Shown piece by piece: positions 42,384 through 51,607 of a stretch of DNA of 64,000 bases. The translations under genes were made by a program, and so were the position numbers. This stretch comes from Streptomyces sp. NBC_01471. GTDB taxonomy: Bacteria; Actinomycetota; Actinomycetes; Streptomycetales; Streptomycetaceae. The DNA lies in the NCBI RefSeq assembly GCF_041438865.1, contig NZ_CP109451.1, forward strand, positions 124,001 through 188,000, given 5' to 3'. Under the pieces are notes generated by a model that saw nothing but the letters and a program-made list of their open reading frames with translations, did no database searches and was not told the origin of the DNA. Every line of letters begins with the position of its first letter. Position 1 is the first letter of the stretch.

Positions 42384-43364
42384 TCATTGTGTCCGCACCG
42401 GATCCGGTGCGCGGTGGGCGCGGCGGTAGGCCAGCGGGGACAGGCCGATGTGGATGTGGAAGTGCTTGCGCAGCGCGACCGGGTCTCCGAAGCCGCAGGC
42501 GGTGGCGATCCGCGCGACCGTCAGATCGCTGGACTCCAGCAGGTGGCGCGCCTGGGTCAGCCGGCTCTGCACCAGCCACTGGAGGGGGCTCGTGCCCGCC
42601 TCCGCGCGGAACCGCCGGGTGAATGTGCGCTCGCTCATATGGGCGTGGCGGGCCATGTCCTGCAGCGTGACCGGTTCGGCCAGCCTGCTCAGCGTCCACT
42701 GGCGGGTGGCCGATGTGGAGCGATCGGCGTCCTTCGGCACCGGGTGCTCGATGAACTGCGCCTGACCGCCCTCGCGCCACGGCGCCACCACGCACCGCCG
42801 TGCCGCAGAACCAGCCACCGTCGCGCCGTGGTCCCGGCGGACCAGGTGGAGGAACAGGTCGATACCGGCCGCACCGCCGGCAGCGGTCAGGATGCGGCCG
42901 TTGTCGACGAACAGCACGTCGGGATCGACCGCGATGTCGGGGAAGAGCCGGGTGAAGCGGTCGCACAGCGCCCAGTGGGTGGTCGCCCGCAGCCCATCCA
43001 GCAGGCCCGCCGCCGCGAGGAGGAATGCCGATGTGCACAGGCTGACGATGCGCGCCCCGGGTCCGATCCGGGCGAGCGCCGCAGCCACCGGTGCGGACAA
43101 CTCACCGGTGGCGAGCAGCTCTTCGCCGGGCTCCTGGGTGGCGATCACGACGGTGTCCGCGCTCTCCAGGAGGGACTCGTCGTCGTCGACGACGATCCGG
43201 AAGCCCTCGTTCGTACGGACGGGCCGGCCGCCGATCGAGCAGGTCGTCACGGAGTAGAGCCGCGCTCCGGCCGGGTCGAGGGCCTCGTTGAACACCCGGG
43301 ATGCGATGCCGAGGTCCATCGGCACGACCCCGTCCAGGGCAAGAACAGCAACACGGTGTGGCAT
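42384..43364 (-). CDS. GlxA-family regulator (DJ-1/PfpI plus AraC domains)
   Basis: This 326-aa protein begins MPHRVAVLALDGVVPMDLGI, the DJ-1/PfpI-like domain, with SLCTSAFLLAAAGLLDGLRA at the nucleophile elbow (Cys present) and THWALCDRFTRLFPDIAVD. The C-terminal AraC double helix-turn-helix is MARHAHMSERTFTRRFRAEA with QWLVQSRLTQARHLLESSDL and IATACGFGDPVALRKHFHIH. It is divergent from the quinone reductase gene (135 bp between starts) and likely activates or represses it. Confidence 0.93.
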   Translation of the reverse strand: MPHRVAVLALDGVVPMDLGIASRVFNEALDPAGARLYSVTTCSIGGRPVRTNEGFRIVVDDDESLLESADTVVIATQEPGEELLATGELSAPVAAALARIGPGARIVSLCTSAFLLAAAGLLDGLRATTHWALCDRFTRLFPDIAVDPDVLFVDNGRILTAAGGAAGIDLFLHLVRRDHGATVAGSAARRCVVAPWREGGQAQFIEHPVPKDADRSTSATRQWTLSRLAEPVTLQDMARHAHMSERTFTRRFRAEAGTSPLQWLVQSRLTQARHLLESSDLTVARIATACGFGDPVALRKHFHIHIGLSPLAYRRAHRAPDPVRTQ

Positions 43365-43499
43365 GGCTGGAATGGTACGACAGGTGGCTGCCCAGCCACT
43401 CACGGCATTTCCGGGGCAACGGCGAGGCTGAGACCTGCGGGCGCCAAGGGGCTCCGGCATCGAAGAACAACATGCCAACCGGACAGGAGCGGGAAGAAC

Positions 43500-44462
43500 A
43501 TGAGCGAGCAGACGATGCGCGCCGTCACCATCGAGGAGTTCGGCGGCCCTGACGTGTTGAGCGTCGGCCGGGTGGCGCGCCCCGGGCCGCTGCCGACCGA
43601 GGTGCTGGTGCGTGTGCACGCTGCCGGGATCAACCCGGTGGACTGGAAGACCCGCGCAGGCCACGGTATGGCAGGGCTGCAGACATTGCCGCTGATCCTC
43701 GGCTGGGACGTCTCCGGCGTGGTCGAGGAGGTCGGCTTCGGCGTCACGACGCTCGTACCCGGCGACGAGGTGTACGCCATGCCGTGGTTCCCGCGCCCGG
43801 CCGGCGGGTACGCCGAGTTCGTCACGGCGCCGTCGCGCCAGTTCGCCCGCAAGCCGGCCTCACTCTCGCACGTCGAGGCCGCGGCTCTGCCGCTCGCGGC
43901 GCTCACGGCCTGGCAGGCCCTGGTCGACACGGCGCGCGTCACCGCCGGGCAGCGGGTGCTGGTACACGCCGCGGCCGGTGGCGTGGGGCACTTGGCGGTG
44001 CAGTTCGCCAAGCACCTCGGCGCCGAGGTCATCGCGACCGCCCGCGAACCCCGGCACGCCTGGCTCGGGGAACTGGGCGCTGACGAGACGGTCGACTACA
44101 CCCGGCAGCGGTTCGAGGAAGCCATCGGCGGGGTCGATGTCGTCATCGATCTCGTCGGCGCCGTGGACGACACCGACGTGCGGTCCGTCTCGGTGACCCG
44201 GCCCGGCGGCCTGGTCATCTCCGTCCCGGGGGGTGTCTCCGACGCTCTGGCCGTCGCGGCCCAGCAGGCAGGTGTTCGCACCAGTCCACTTCTGGTCGAA
44301 CCCGATGCCACCGCACTGACGGCCATCGCCGGCCTGGTCGAATCCGGCGTGGTCCGGGCCGAGGTCGAGCGCACCTTCGCTCTGGAACAGGCCGCCGAGG
44401 CACACCGGCTGGGCGAGACCAACCGTACCCGCGGGAAGCTCGTACTGGAGGCGACGCAGTGA
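43500..44462 (+). CDS. NADPH:quinone oxidoreductase (zinc-free MDR family)
   Basis: This 320-aa protein has the GroES-like N-domain (MRAVTIEEFGGPDVLSVGRV, AAGINPVDWKTRAGHG) and the nucleotide motif VLVHAAAGGVGHLAVQFAKH. It lacks the structural zinc Cys cluster, as in QOR-type enzymes, and ends RLGETNRTRGKLVLEA. It would reduce quinones or enones with NADPH. The stop overlaps the GTG of a following NAD(P)-binding gene remnant. Control by the divergent GlxA-type regulator is likely. Confidence 0.92.
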   Translation: MSEQTMRAVTIEEFGGPDVLSVGRVARPGPLPTEVLVRVHAAGINPVDWKTRAGHGMAGLQTLPLILGWDVSGVVEEVGFGVTTLVPGDEVYAMPWFPRPAGGYAEFVTAPSRQFARKPASLSHVEAAALPLAALTAWQALVDTARVTAGQRVLVHAAAGGVGHLAVQFAKHLGAEVIATAREPRHAWLGELGADETVDYTRQRFEEAIGGVDVVIDLVGAVDDTDVRSVSVTRPGGLVISVPGGVSDALAVAAQQAGVRTSPLLVEPDATALTAIAGLVESGVVRAEVERTFALEQAAEAHRLGETNRTRGKLVLEATQ

Positions 44463-44674
44463 CACCAACGACCACGCTCGTGGTGGGAGGCACGGGGACC
44501 ATGGGCACCCGCGTGGTGCGCGCCCTTGCCGCACGGACCGACACCGTCGTGCGGGTGCCGGCACGGGACCCTTCCTCGAAGCGGGCCCGTGCCCTGGTCG
44601 AGAACACCCCAGGTGACGTGCGGACCGTCCGCGGTGATCTGGACGACGAGCAGTCCCTGGAGTCGCCCTTCTGA
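44459..44674 (+). pseudogene. NmrA-like NAD(P)-binding protein, truncated
   Basis: GTG at 44459 overlaps the upstream stop by 4 bp. The 71 codons read TLVVGGTGTMGTRVVRALAA with VRVPARDPSSKRARALV and VRGDLDDEQSLESPF, the first 70 residues of NmrA/HSCARG-like atypical SDRs, then stop. The remaining 200 or so residues are missing downstream, so this is a deletion remnant of a former second operon gene. Confidence 0.75.
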
Positions 44675-44984
44675 CCGTAGTCGTCCCGGCGGAAGCCGGA
44701 GCGACGGCCCCCGCCCGGTTGTCCCAGCTGCTACGGGATGCCGACGCGTTACGTGAGGACGGAGTCACTGGCGTATCGGTCGGGCTGGAGACACCCCGAG
44801 GAGTGCGGACCCGCCCGCAGTGGGGTCGGGAATCCCAGCACCACGCAGCCGGTGCCCCTGAATGGTTACGTCAGGATCGGCAGTACCACGAAGCGGACTG
44901 CCCGACTACATCGGTGACGTCGCCCCAGATCTCAGCGCTGACGGCTGTCGCGGGAATCGCTGGACCACCTACACCTCCGAGCAG
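44675..44984. other. Stretch without an intact gene
   Basis: I see only short frames. A phrase near 44895-44950 (SGLPDYIGDVAPDLSADG) has gene-like composition, but I could not tie it to a family with confidence. Confidence 0.35.
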
Positions 44985-45290
44985 CGGGTTGCTGCCGGGC
45001 CTCCATGCCCACAATTACCAGCAGTTCGAGCCGGGCGGCGCCATGACCGATACCACGGTCGCATATCTGCCCTTCGGGCACGCGCGACGGGCTCGGACTG
45101 GACTGGACACCATTGTCCTGTGGCGGCGGGTACTGGAGCCACAGTGGCGATGGATTCGGCTACTTGATATCGCCTGCCACGACTTCGGACGGGCGGAGCG
45201 CCATCACTGTCTCCTTGCACAGCCGGCCTGGTGATGAGAGAACCGCTGTGCGGCAGATCCAGAAAGTCACAGCTCTGGTGGCCGGTACGA
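44985..45290 (+). pseudogene. Serine hydrolase (beta-lactamase/DD-peptidase fold) remnant
   Basis: Two pieces in different frames belong to one PF00144-type protein. LPGLHAHNYQQFEPGGAMTD with TTVAYLP (about 44990-45070) is the stretch preceding the third motif, and YWSHSGDGFGYLISPATTSD with RSAITVSLHSRPGDERTAVR (about 45125-45250) is the C-terminal sheet, where the H-S-G replaces the usual H-x-G motif. The catalytic SxxK and YxN regions are gone. It is a frameshifted internal-deletion remnant. Confidence 0.6.
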
Positions 45291-45453
45291 GACCGGCCAC
45301 GGCTCTGGACGGCGGCCGGAGGAGCAAGCGGCATCGCGTACCTCGACGCAAGGACAACGCAAGGTCAACGCGCTTACTGCCCGCTCCTCCCGACACCGTC
45401 ACCAGCAGCCCGGAGATGGCCGTCGCGGCGAGGTGTGTTCGCCCAGCCTCTCC

Positions 45454-46077
45454 CTAGACCGCGATTGCCGTGCCGCCGTCCGCAGTCTCAGCACCGGCCG
45501 GTTTGGCCTGGTAGTAGACAGAGCGGCCCTGCTTGGAGCGCTCGATGAGACTGCGCGCAACGCCCTGCTCCAGAGCATTACGCACGACGACCACCTGCAC
45601 ACCGCGCTGCGGGTATGCCTCGGCTACTCCAGCGGCGACTTCGGTGGACGACTTCGGCTCACTCTGGTCGGCGAGGTAGGAGCTGACCAGCTCGATCCAC
45701 GTCGGCCCGCTCACGCCCTGTGCAGGAGCGGCCTTCTTTGCGGGGGCCTTCCCGCGGCGCGCGGGCTCCGCCTCGGTCTTCGAGGAACGCCCTGTCTTCG
45801 GAGTCTTCGCGGCTGCGGTTTTGCTCTTTGGCCTGCGTGCCGCGGGCACCTTGGCCGGCTTCTTCCCAGGCTTGGCTGACGGCACGGAGAAGGCGCCGAG
45901 GATGTCCTGCATCTTCGCGAGGACCTGTCCGCTCTCCTCAAGCTGGACCAATTCCTCCTGCAGACGGGCCAGTTCGGCACGGACTCGGTCTTGTTCACTC
46001 TGATTGGCTACGAGGTCGTCCTGGACCTTCTGTGCGTACTCGGCTTTCACACCGGATGCGGCGTTGGCTGTGGACAT
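45454..46077 (-). CDS. Coiled-coil, Lys/Ala-rich protein with winged-helix-like C-terminus
   Basis: This 207-aa protein has three parts. Residues 1-60 form a coiled coil (VANQSEQDRVRAELARLQEE). Residues 70-120 are a basic Lys/Ala/Pro/Arg-rich linker like that of histone-type or HupS-tail proteins (AKTPKTGRSS, RRGKAPAKKAAPAQ). Residues 125-195 look like a winged helix (TWIELVSSYLADQSEPKSST, VVVVRNALEQGVARSLIERS, GRSVYYQA). A DNA-binding, nucleoid-associated or regulatory role is the best guess. A group II intron remnant lies just upstream, but the gene itself looks intact. Confidence 0.65.
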   Translation of the reverse strand: MSTANAASGVKAEYAQKVQDDLVANQSEQDRVRAELARLQEELVQLEESGQVLAKMQDILGAFSVPSAKPGKKPAKVPAARRPKSKTAAAKTPKTGRSSKTEAEPARRGKAPAKKAAPAQGVSGPTWIELVSSYLADQSEPKSSTEVAAGVAEAYPQRGVQVVVVRNALEQGVARSLIERSKQGRSVYYQAKPAGAETADGGTAIAV

Positions 46078-46191
46078 GAGACCCTCATCTTTCGCTGTGC
46101 TGGACAGGTGTGTTCCGGATGCTACTCACTCCGTCGGAGGAGAACCCTCAGTCGGGTAGCCGGGTCACGTTGTCGTGACCCGGCCCCCTCA

Positions 46192-46226
46192 GAACCGGAC
46201 GTGCCAGTCATCCCGGCATCCGGTTC
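46192..46226 (-). ncRNA. Group II intron domain V
   Basis: Read on the minus strand, GAACCGGATGCC opens and CACGTCCGGTTC closes a 34-35-nt hairpin with a GATGACT-type internal region. This is the typical domain V layout (GAGCCGxATG...CxxACGTxCGGTTC) in bacterial introns. A second stem, CCGGGTCACG with a 4-base loop (46160-46183), follows at the right distance for domain VI. Confidence 0.7.
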
Positions 46227-46260
46227 AAGCAAGCCCCGTGGGCTTCGCAGGTCAGCAGGG

Positions 46261-47515
46261 TTATGTGGTCCGTTCGCCGTCGCCCGCGTGGTGTTGGCGG
46301 TGGCATTCGGAGTGCACGAGACGAAGATTGTTCCGTTCGTCCCCGCCGCCGTTTCGCCTGTAGGTGAAGTGATGCTTATGGAGCATCCTCTTCGAGGCCG
46401 CGAACCAGTTGATCCACTCCCGTGGGCTGTCCGGTTCATATTCGGCCCCGGCGATCAGCGCCTGTTTGCAGAGGGGGCAGAGCCCCTGCTGCCGGACCGC
46501 TAGGAGAAGACTGGTCTTGTCCATAGGCGGCGGCGCTTTCCTGCGGCGACGGTTACTCCAGTACTCGGTCAGGGTGGGGTCGTCCGGGGACGCTCCGCCC
46601 TTGACGAGTCGGTGACGGACGATTCCGGTCCAGGCGAACTTGAGCAGGAAGGCACCGTTGCTGCGGTTGCCGAATACCCACCGGCCTCGTCTGGATGGAT
46701 GGAACCTGCCGAAGTACCGGTCTGCGACCCAGTATCTTGACTTCTTGGGATGGCTCCGCCTGGCCCAGTTCCAGGTCAAGCGCCACATGTAGCGGTCCAG
46801 CGACGCAAATGTCGTCGTAGAGGCCACCCCCGGTAGTAGGCGGCCCAACCGCGAACGATCGGGATAAGCCTGCGCAGGACAGCTTCGGCATTGGCCCCGT
46901 TCAGGGCCTTCACCTCGGTCCGTAACCGCGCCCGGAGCCTCTTGCATGCCTCAGCACTGGGCCTAATGATCATTTTTCCGCCCGTCCGGCGGACGGTGAA
47001 TCCGAGGAAGTCGAACCCCTCTTCGAGGTGGACGACCTTGGTCTTCTCTTCGTTGAAGCGAAGCCCTCTCGGCTCCAGCCAGTCCTCCAACCGGGCCCTG
47101 ACCTCATGCACTTGGACTTCGTCGTGACAGAGCACGACGAAGTCGTCGGCATATCTCACCAGTACTGGAGTGCCCGGGGTCGCGCCGGGCTCGCGCCCGG
47201 CCTGAGCGACCCTGTAATGGCACCCTGCGGCTTGTTCCAGTCCGTGCAGAGCCACGTTCATCAGCAGTGGGCTGATCACTCCTCCTTGAGGGGTTCCCTC
47301 TTCAGTGGGTGCGAACCGACCACGTTCAATCACGCCCGCCTTCAACCACCCTCGAATCAGGCCCCTGGCGGGGAACTGTCCGATGGCGGATATCAGATGG
47401 ACGTGGTCGATGCGGTCGAATGCCGCTGACAGATCCGCATCCAGCACCCAATGACGTTTCGAGGACTTGCCCTTCGCCGTCGAAAAGATTGCCATGATCG
47501 CGTCCTGACAGCGGG
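46261..47515 (-). pseudogene. Group II intron reverse transcriptase/maturase with HNH domain, frameshifted
   Basis: The RT frame starts abruptly at about 47512 (DAIMAIFSTAKGKSS) and continues with HWVLDADLSAAFDRIDHVHL, then EGTPQGGVISPLLMNVALHG, the catalytic VRYADDFVVLCHD and the thumb/X-domain segment IPIVRGWAAYYRG. At a run of five Gs (46827-46831) one base is missing. The sense then continues in another frame (TTTFASLDRYMWRLTWNWAR, then an HNH endonuclease with LCPLCKQALI and MLHKHHFTYRRNGGGDERNN..HSECH) to the stop at 46261. The N-terminal fingers are missing. Confidence 0.85.
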
Positions 47516-47799
47516 CACGGCCGTCCTTGGTGATCACTGAGCGTAGAAGCTCCATCAGCACGCAGCACCGTCCCGTAGGCACACCCGACGTGACTGACAC
47601 CGTGAGCCGGACGCCTGGATCGCAGCCCACCTCACCATCCACCAGAGCGTCGAGCCCACCACCCTGGCGGCCGAGATGACCATCCGCGGCGAGGGCGGAC
47701 CCGCGCGCCCCACCATCGCTGTCGTCAGCCGCACACAACGGCACGAGGGCCAGGCACACCGCGAGACTGCAAGGTCGCGCCTCGTGCCTGGCCTCTGCG

Positions 47800-48108
47800 G
47801 ACCTCTCTCGGCAGCCCAATCGTGCCGTGTGGGACAACAACCTACGCATGCACCTGGTCGCGCCACTGAAGGAGTTTGTCGAGGCCAACGCCTCATGGCC
47901 CATCGTGTTCCAGCTGCCGGCACACACCCCGGACCTCAACGCGCAGGAGGGTATCTGGGCCCTGGTCAATCACGACATCGGCAACCTGGCCGCCGCCGAA
48001 CTCGGCCAGGTCACCCGCGCTGTGAAGCACAAGCTCAAACTGCTGCAATACAGAGCGGAGGTGATCGACAGATGCGTGGCCGACACCGGCTTGAGCCTGT
48101 CGGCGTGA
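47800..48108 (+). pseudogene. IS630-family transposase C-terminal remnant
   Basis: From about 47820 the frame reads VWDNNLRMHLVAPLKEFVEA, then VFQLPAHTPDLNAQEGIWAL and KHKLKLLQYRAEVIDRCV. VWDNxxxH, LPAYxPDLNPxExxW and the trailing helix are diagnostic of IS630/Tc1-like DDE transposases, with the last Asp and Glu present. The N-terminal half is not recognisable, and frames between 47570 and 47800 show only noise. Confidence 0.75.
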
Positions 48109-48111
48109 TCG

Positions 48112-48609
48112 TCAGAAGATGCCGAAGAAGCGATCCGACCAGCTGGGCCGCTGAACGTGCCAGGGCAGTTGGCTCGGCCCGTCGTAGTCGCTCTCCAGCA
48201 GTTCCTCGGCAATCACGACATAGCCGAGCTCGACCAGCGCCCGGTTGACTTTGGCAAGGTCCGTGTCGCCCAGCTCACCTTCGGCCTGGGCGTCATCCGT
48301 TCCGAGGAAGGCGCCCGGGTTGTCGGCGCAGACCAGAGCCAGCGAGCCGAACTTGCTCACGCAGACGACGATCCGGGTTCCGCATATGGTTGCGTCGCCA
48401 GGCACGACGACGCGTCCGTACTCGCTGGAGTCCTGGGTGTCCTGCTCAACAACCGTGCAGTGAGCTGCGAAGTCACCTTCGAGCCGGGCCACCAGCCCAC
48501 CGAAGAGGACGGCGGTCTCGCCACGGTCGTAGTGCTGCGGCCACTCCAGCCACTCCGGATCATCGAGCTCGCGCAGCAACACCAGCAGATCCGCTTCGCT
48601 CTCGGTCAT
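48112..48609 (-). CDS. Conserved hypothetical protein
   Basis: This 165-aa acidic protein has a regular alpha/beta pattern (EADLLVLLRELDDPEWLEWP, then VVVPGDATICGTRIVVCVSK with FGSLALVCADNPGAFL, and VNRALVELGYVVIAEELLES). There is no signal peptide or membrane segment. Size, acidity and pattern recall immunity proteins of toxin systems, but no toxin lies beside it and I cannot assign a family. It ends 3 bp from the stop of the IS630 remnant on the other strand, so the 3' end may have been shaped by that insertion. Confidence 0.6.
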   Translation of the reverse strand: MTESEADLLVLLRELDDPEWLEWPQHYDRGETAVLFGGLVARLEGDFAAHCTVVEQDTQDSSEYGRVVVPGDATICGTRIVVCVSKFGSLALVCADNPGAFLGTDDAQAEGELGDTDLAKVNRALVELGYVVIAEELLESDYDGPSQLPWHVQRPSWSDRFFGIF

Positions 48610-48767
48610 GGCTCATCTTGACGCAACAGCCATCCGCGCAGCAGGCCGGGCACCAGCGCGCCCGCCGTTCCCCCGACATCACGCATTCAAGTTCAGTGCT
48701 TCCGGTCAATGGCGGCGGGATGAGAATGGTGCAGCGGCTACTGAGGACCTGTGTGCTATGAACGGGC

Positions 48768-49504
48768 ATGGCATTGAAGATCGAGCGAACTGACGCGCAT
48801 ACGTGGCCGGATGAGCAGCTGAAGGAGCTTTTCAGTGACGGCTTTCCGGAGTTCATCACCGCTGACAGGCTGGTGAAGGATTACACAGGCAGGGTCGGTG
48901 AGTGGTTCGCAATTCCAGACCTCACGCTGGTGGATGAGCACGAGGTGCCGGTCGCATAGGGCTGGGGTGTACCAATCCACTGGGACGGCCTGAAGGAGAC
49001 GCTCGCCACCGGGTATACCCAGGCCCTTGTCCGTGCGGTCGAAGGTCGTGAGCAGGGGACCGAAACCAATACCCTCGTCATCTGCGGAGCTGTCGTCACC
49101 TCGTCGCTCAAGGGGCGCGGGCTTGCGGGAGAGACCCTCAAAGCCTTGCGTCAGACAGTCGGGGAAGCCGGCTTGGTCCAGGTCATCACGCCGGTCCGCC
49201 CGAGGATGAAGGCCCAGTATCCGTTGACACCCATCGAGTCCCTCATCAGGTGAGTCGTGAGGATGGGATGGTTTTTGACCCGTGGATTCGGACCCATCAG
49301 CGTATCAGTGCCGAGATCCTTTCGGCGGCTCCCGCTTCGCAGACGATGACCGGCACCGTTGCTGAGTGGGAACAGTGGACGGGAATGACCTTTCCCGAGT
49401 CGGGCGGCTACGTGATTCCAGGAGGATTGAGCCTGCTTCGGGTCGATCGCTCCGCCGATCATGGCGTGTATCGCGAGCCCAACATCTGGATGCGGCACAG
49501 CTGA
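48768..49504 (+). pseudogene. GNAT-family acetyltransferase-like gene with a stop and a frameshift
   Basis: The gene reads MALKIERTDAHTWPDEQLKE to PDLTLVDEHEVPVA, then TAG at 48957-48959. It continues in the same frame with GWGVPIHWDGLKETLATGYT, NTLVICGAVVTSSLKGRGLA (the acetyl-CoA loop region) and RPRMKAQYPLTPIESLIR. A stop at 49251-49253 is bypassed by a one-base frame change into MSREDGMVFDPWIRTHQRIS with ESGGYVIPGGLSLLRVDRSA and EPNIWMRHS. Joined, these make one protein of about 245 residues, so the gene has two independent lesions. Confidence 0.75.
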
Positions 49505-49844
49505 ACAAGGGCAGCCCGTGCGCCGGGGCGGGATATCTGTTTGGTGGCCCGGCGCTGTCGGTGGGGCGTCGGGCCGTTGCGACGGACCGACCGGGCCGCG
49601 GGGCAGCTTCTTCCTCGGCTCCGGCCAGACGGAGTCCGCATGGCGCCGCTGCCCACCCCCGGGCTGGGCGAACACCCCGGGGGCGTACGCCGCGTGCCGA
49701 GTCCGAGACCTCGCGCCGCCTTCACTCGTTGGAGGCATAGCTTCGGCCAGCGGGGACGACCAGCATGAAGAAGAGAGCGAGGGCTGGCTCCGCGGGCCGT
49801 GCGGGCCCGGCCAGGCCTCCGTCAGTCCCGAAGAAAGGACTTCC
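49505..49844. other. Gene-free stretch
   Basis: No supported gene is present. The last 30 bases contain the ribosome site of the next gene (AAAGGAC). Confidence 0.4.
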
Positions 49845-50207
49845 ATGCGGTCAGGACGCTCCCCCATTGGCCGAGTTCAGACGAAAAGCCGGTTGGGTCT
49901 CGCCGCACTGACGATCGTGGGCGTAATGGCACTCTCCCCGGCAGCACCGGCGGATGCCATGTCGCAAGCGCCGCAGCGACTTGCGGCCTGTGGCTGGAAC
50001 AACCCAGGCACAGAACACCCGTTCTACGAGCACTGTGACTCCAGGACGAACGTCTGGATCCAGGTCACACGGACGTTCATCTCGGGCGACTACCACCGCT
50101 GTGTGGGGCCCGGCAAGACAGTCCTGGACTCGAATGCGACGGGGGCCTGGTACGACAGTGGCTACCGGGGCGGTCTCTGCTCACACCCGGGTGACACTGG
50201 GCCCTGA
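49845..50207 (+). CDS. Small secreted four-Cys protein, DUF6355-like
   Basis: This 120-aa protein has a Sec signal of about 40 residues (RLGLAALTIVGVMALSPAAP, cleavage near ADA-MS). The mature part is about 80 residues with four Cys: ACGWNNPGTEHPFYEHCDSR, then YHRCVGPGKTVLDS and GLCSHPGDTGP, probably two disulfides. The CGW..(Y)EHC..RCVGPG..LC pattern resembles the DUF6355 group, named for occurrence in natural-product clusters; the role is unknown. The ATG at 49845 follows AAAGGAC. A strong terminator follows. Confidence 0.75.
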   Translation: MRSGRSPIGRVQTKSRLGLAALTIVGVMALSPAAPADAMSQAPQRLAACGWNNPGTEHPFYEHCDSRTNVWIQVTRTFISGDYHRCVGPGKTVLDSNATGAWYDSGYRGGLCSHPGDTGP

Positions 50208-50225
50208 TCGTCAACCGATGTCTGA

Positions 50226-50273
50226 CGGCGGCGCCTTGCACCTGAAGAACACCTTCGGTGCAAGGCGCCGCCG
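50226..50273 (+). terminator. Strong hairpin terminator
   Basis: A perfect 16-bp stem, CGGCGGCGCCTTGCAC at 50226-50241 paired with 50258-50273, has a 16-base loop and starts 19 bp after the stop of the secreted protein. Confidence 0.85.
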
Positions 50274-50279
50274 TTCGCC

Positions 50280-50412
50280 CGTACTGATCAAGCATGGGAC
50301 CGAACAGGGTCGTCATACCGATCGCGAAAAGCGGAACGATCCATGCGAGTGCAATGATGCCGAGCTGACGGCCTCCGAAAGCGCTCGCGAAGGTCAGCTG
50401 CATCTGAAGAAC
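50280..50412 (-). pseudogene. Membrane-protein fragment
   Basis: Read leftward, MQLTFASAFGGRQLGIIALA with WIVPLFAIGMTTLFGPMLDQ looks like one loop and one membrane helix of an integral membrane protein such as a permease. It is cut on both sides by the terminator hairpin and the ISL3 fragment. The family cannot be told. Confidence 0.35.
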
Positions 50413-50601
50413 GTCCGGGCCAACTGCCCCGGGATCGAGGTCCTGGCCAGACACGCCCGGACCTTTGCAACCATGATCACCGAGTGCCAGGGCGAGCGGG
50501 TGCGGTCGATGGGCACGTCAACCCGGATCAAGAGGCTCAAGCGGCAGATGTTCGGCCGAGCCGGCTTCGCTCTCCTTCACAAGAGGGTTCCGCTTGCCTG
50601 A
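50410..50601 (+). pseudogene. ISL3-family transposase C-terminal fragment
   Basis: The frame CPGIEVLARHARTFATMITE with RIKRLKRQMFGRAGFALLHK and RVPLA is the C-terminal end of ISL3-family transposases, where 'RAGFxLLRKRVLL' is the conserved finish. The catalytic domain is absent. A closely similar tail is fused to a TetR remnant at 14700-14770, so two copies of related elements once sat in this window. Confidence 0.75.
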
Positions 50602-50905
50602 CCCTGCCCTCCGACACAGGGTCCGCGAGATCCTCAACCGGTCGAAAGATCGGCCGCCTGCCCGCGGCTTCGCGGCCAAGGGTGTTGAGCAACTCATGCA
50701 TCACCTGGACGTCAAGCCCGAACATGGCCGGCTCGGGCGCATGGTGCACGGGATGCGGGCCGGGGCGGCGGTCCCGGCGGACGAGGCACGACCGCTTCCG
50801 GTGATCGATGCGAAGGGTCCCACCCGGTGACCGGTGGATGCGGCGGCGCAGCCCCGGGCGGGCGGGTGCCGACTGAGCGGGTGGAGCCGATCAGGACCAC
50901 GTCCG
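50602..50905. other. Stretch after the ISL3 fragment without a clear gene
   Basis: A plus-strand frame 50594-50830 (ALRHRVREILNRSKDRPPAR to VIDAKGPTR) overlaps the ISL3 tail and is probably element end sequence rather than a gene. Nothing else is supported. Confidence 0.4.
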
Positions 50906-51325
50906 TTACATGACGCCCAGTTGGGACAGCAGCACCGTCGCGGCGGTGTAGCAGTGGAACGACTTGATCTTGCCGTTCTCCAGCCGGAAGACGTCGCAGC
51001 AGGGCGTCTTCATGACCTTCCCTGTGGGAGGGATGGTCGCCGAGGGGAGTTCCAGCGGCCCCTCGTGCGTCCCGTTCAGGGACAGCTCAACGACGACGAC
51101 ATCACCACTCACGTAGATGTCGTAGAGCTCACGGTGCATGTCCGGGAAAGCCTTGGCGTAGATCTCGACAACGGTTCCCAGCTCGGTGGAGCCGGAATAG
51201 GTGCGCCCCGCCGAGACATCGGTGAACGTTCCGTCCTCCGTGAAGAGCGAGACCCACTTCCTGATGTCCTGCTCCTCCGCGATCTGGTAGGCATCGCGTA
51301 TCGCTTGCTCATTGCTCTTGGTCAT
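50906..51325 (-). CDS. SnoaL/NTF2-like polyketide cyclase-type protein
   Basis: This 139-aa protein opens EQAIRDAYQIAEEQDIRKWV, then SLFTEDGTFTDVSAGRTYSG, and ends DVFRLENGKIKSFHCYTAAT, the ordered SnoaL-like cone fold with a polar pocket. GAGAGAGGA precedes the ATG at 51325. It lies downstream of a P450 on the same strand, 282 bp away, and the two could act on one small molecule, for example as hydroxylase plus isomerase/hydratase (inference). Confidence 0.85.
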   Translation of the reverse strand: MTKSNEQAIRDAYQIAEEQDIRKWVSLFTEDGTFTDVSAGRTYSGSTELGTVVEIYAKAFPDMHRELYDIYVSGDVVVVELSLNGTHEGPLELPSATIPPTGKVMKTPCCDVFRLENGKIKSFHCYTAATVLLSQLGVM

Positions 51326-51607
51326 CGAATCCTCTCTCCGTCCGCTTGCCGTGTCCGGCGAGGCGGTGAACGAGTCTGTTTCTCGGAGGCCCCTGATAGG
51401 GGTCCGGGCCCGGCGAGTTCGCTGTCCTGGTGGGCGCCCGCCTCCACGAGGCGTCACCAGGGCGATGCGGTGAACGCTGTGGCCGCGCCGTCCCGCGAGC
51501 CTCGATCGAGAGCGTGCCATCCGCGCCGCGCTGACAGGAGCTTTCAGCGCCGACCCCGCCCGAAGGGGCAGGGACTGCGAACGACCGGGCGACCGGGCGA
51601 CCGCACA

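Larger units (their letters stand above)
46151..47515 (-). mobile_element. Group II intron, 5'-truncated
   Basis: Read leftward, the element contains a reverse transcriptase/HNH reading frame, then an intron domain V hairpin (46192-46226) and a domain VI hairpin (46152-46188). It ends near 46151 in CTACCCGAC, a fitting intron 3' end. Sequence upstream of about 47515 no longer matches the RT: domains I-IV and the RT N-terminus are missing, replaced by unrelated sequence next to an IS630 remnant. It cannot splice or retrohome on its own. Confidence 0.75.

Noticed and set aside
44895..44955. Phrase SGLPDYIGDVAPDLSADG resembling the HGGPGLPDYLGDVAP region of the cassette hydrolase at 56189-57049.
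   Set aside because: Only about 15 residues agree and the flanks diverge at once; the surrounding sequence fits a serine hydrolase remnant better. Too short to claim a second copy.
48957..48959. In-frame TAG in the acetyltransferase as a recoding (pyrrolysine or readthrough) site.
   Set aside because: A second stop and a frameshift lie downstream in the same gene, so plain decay explains it.
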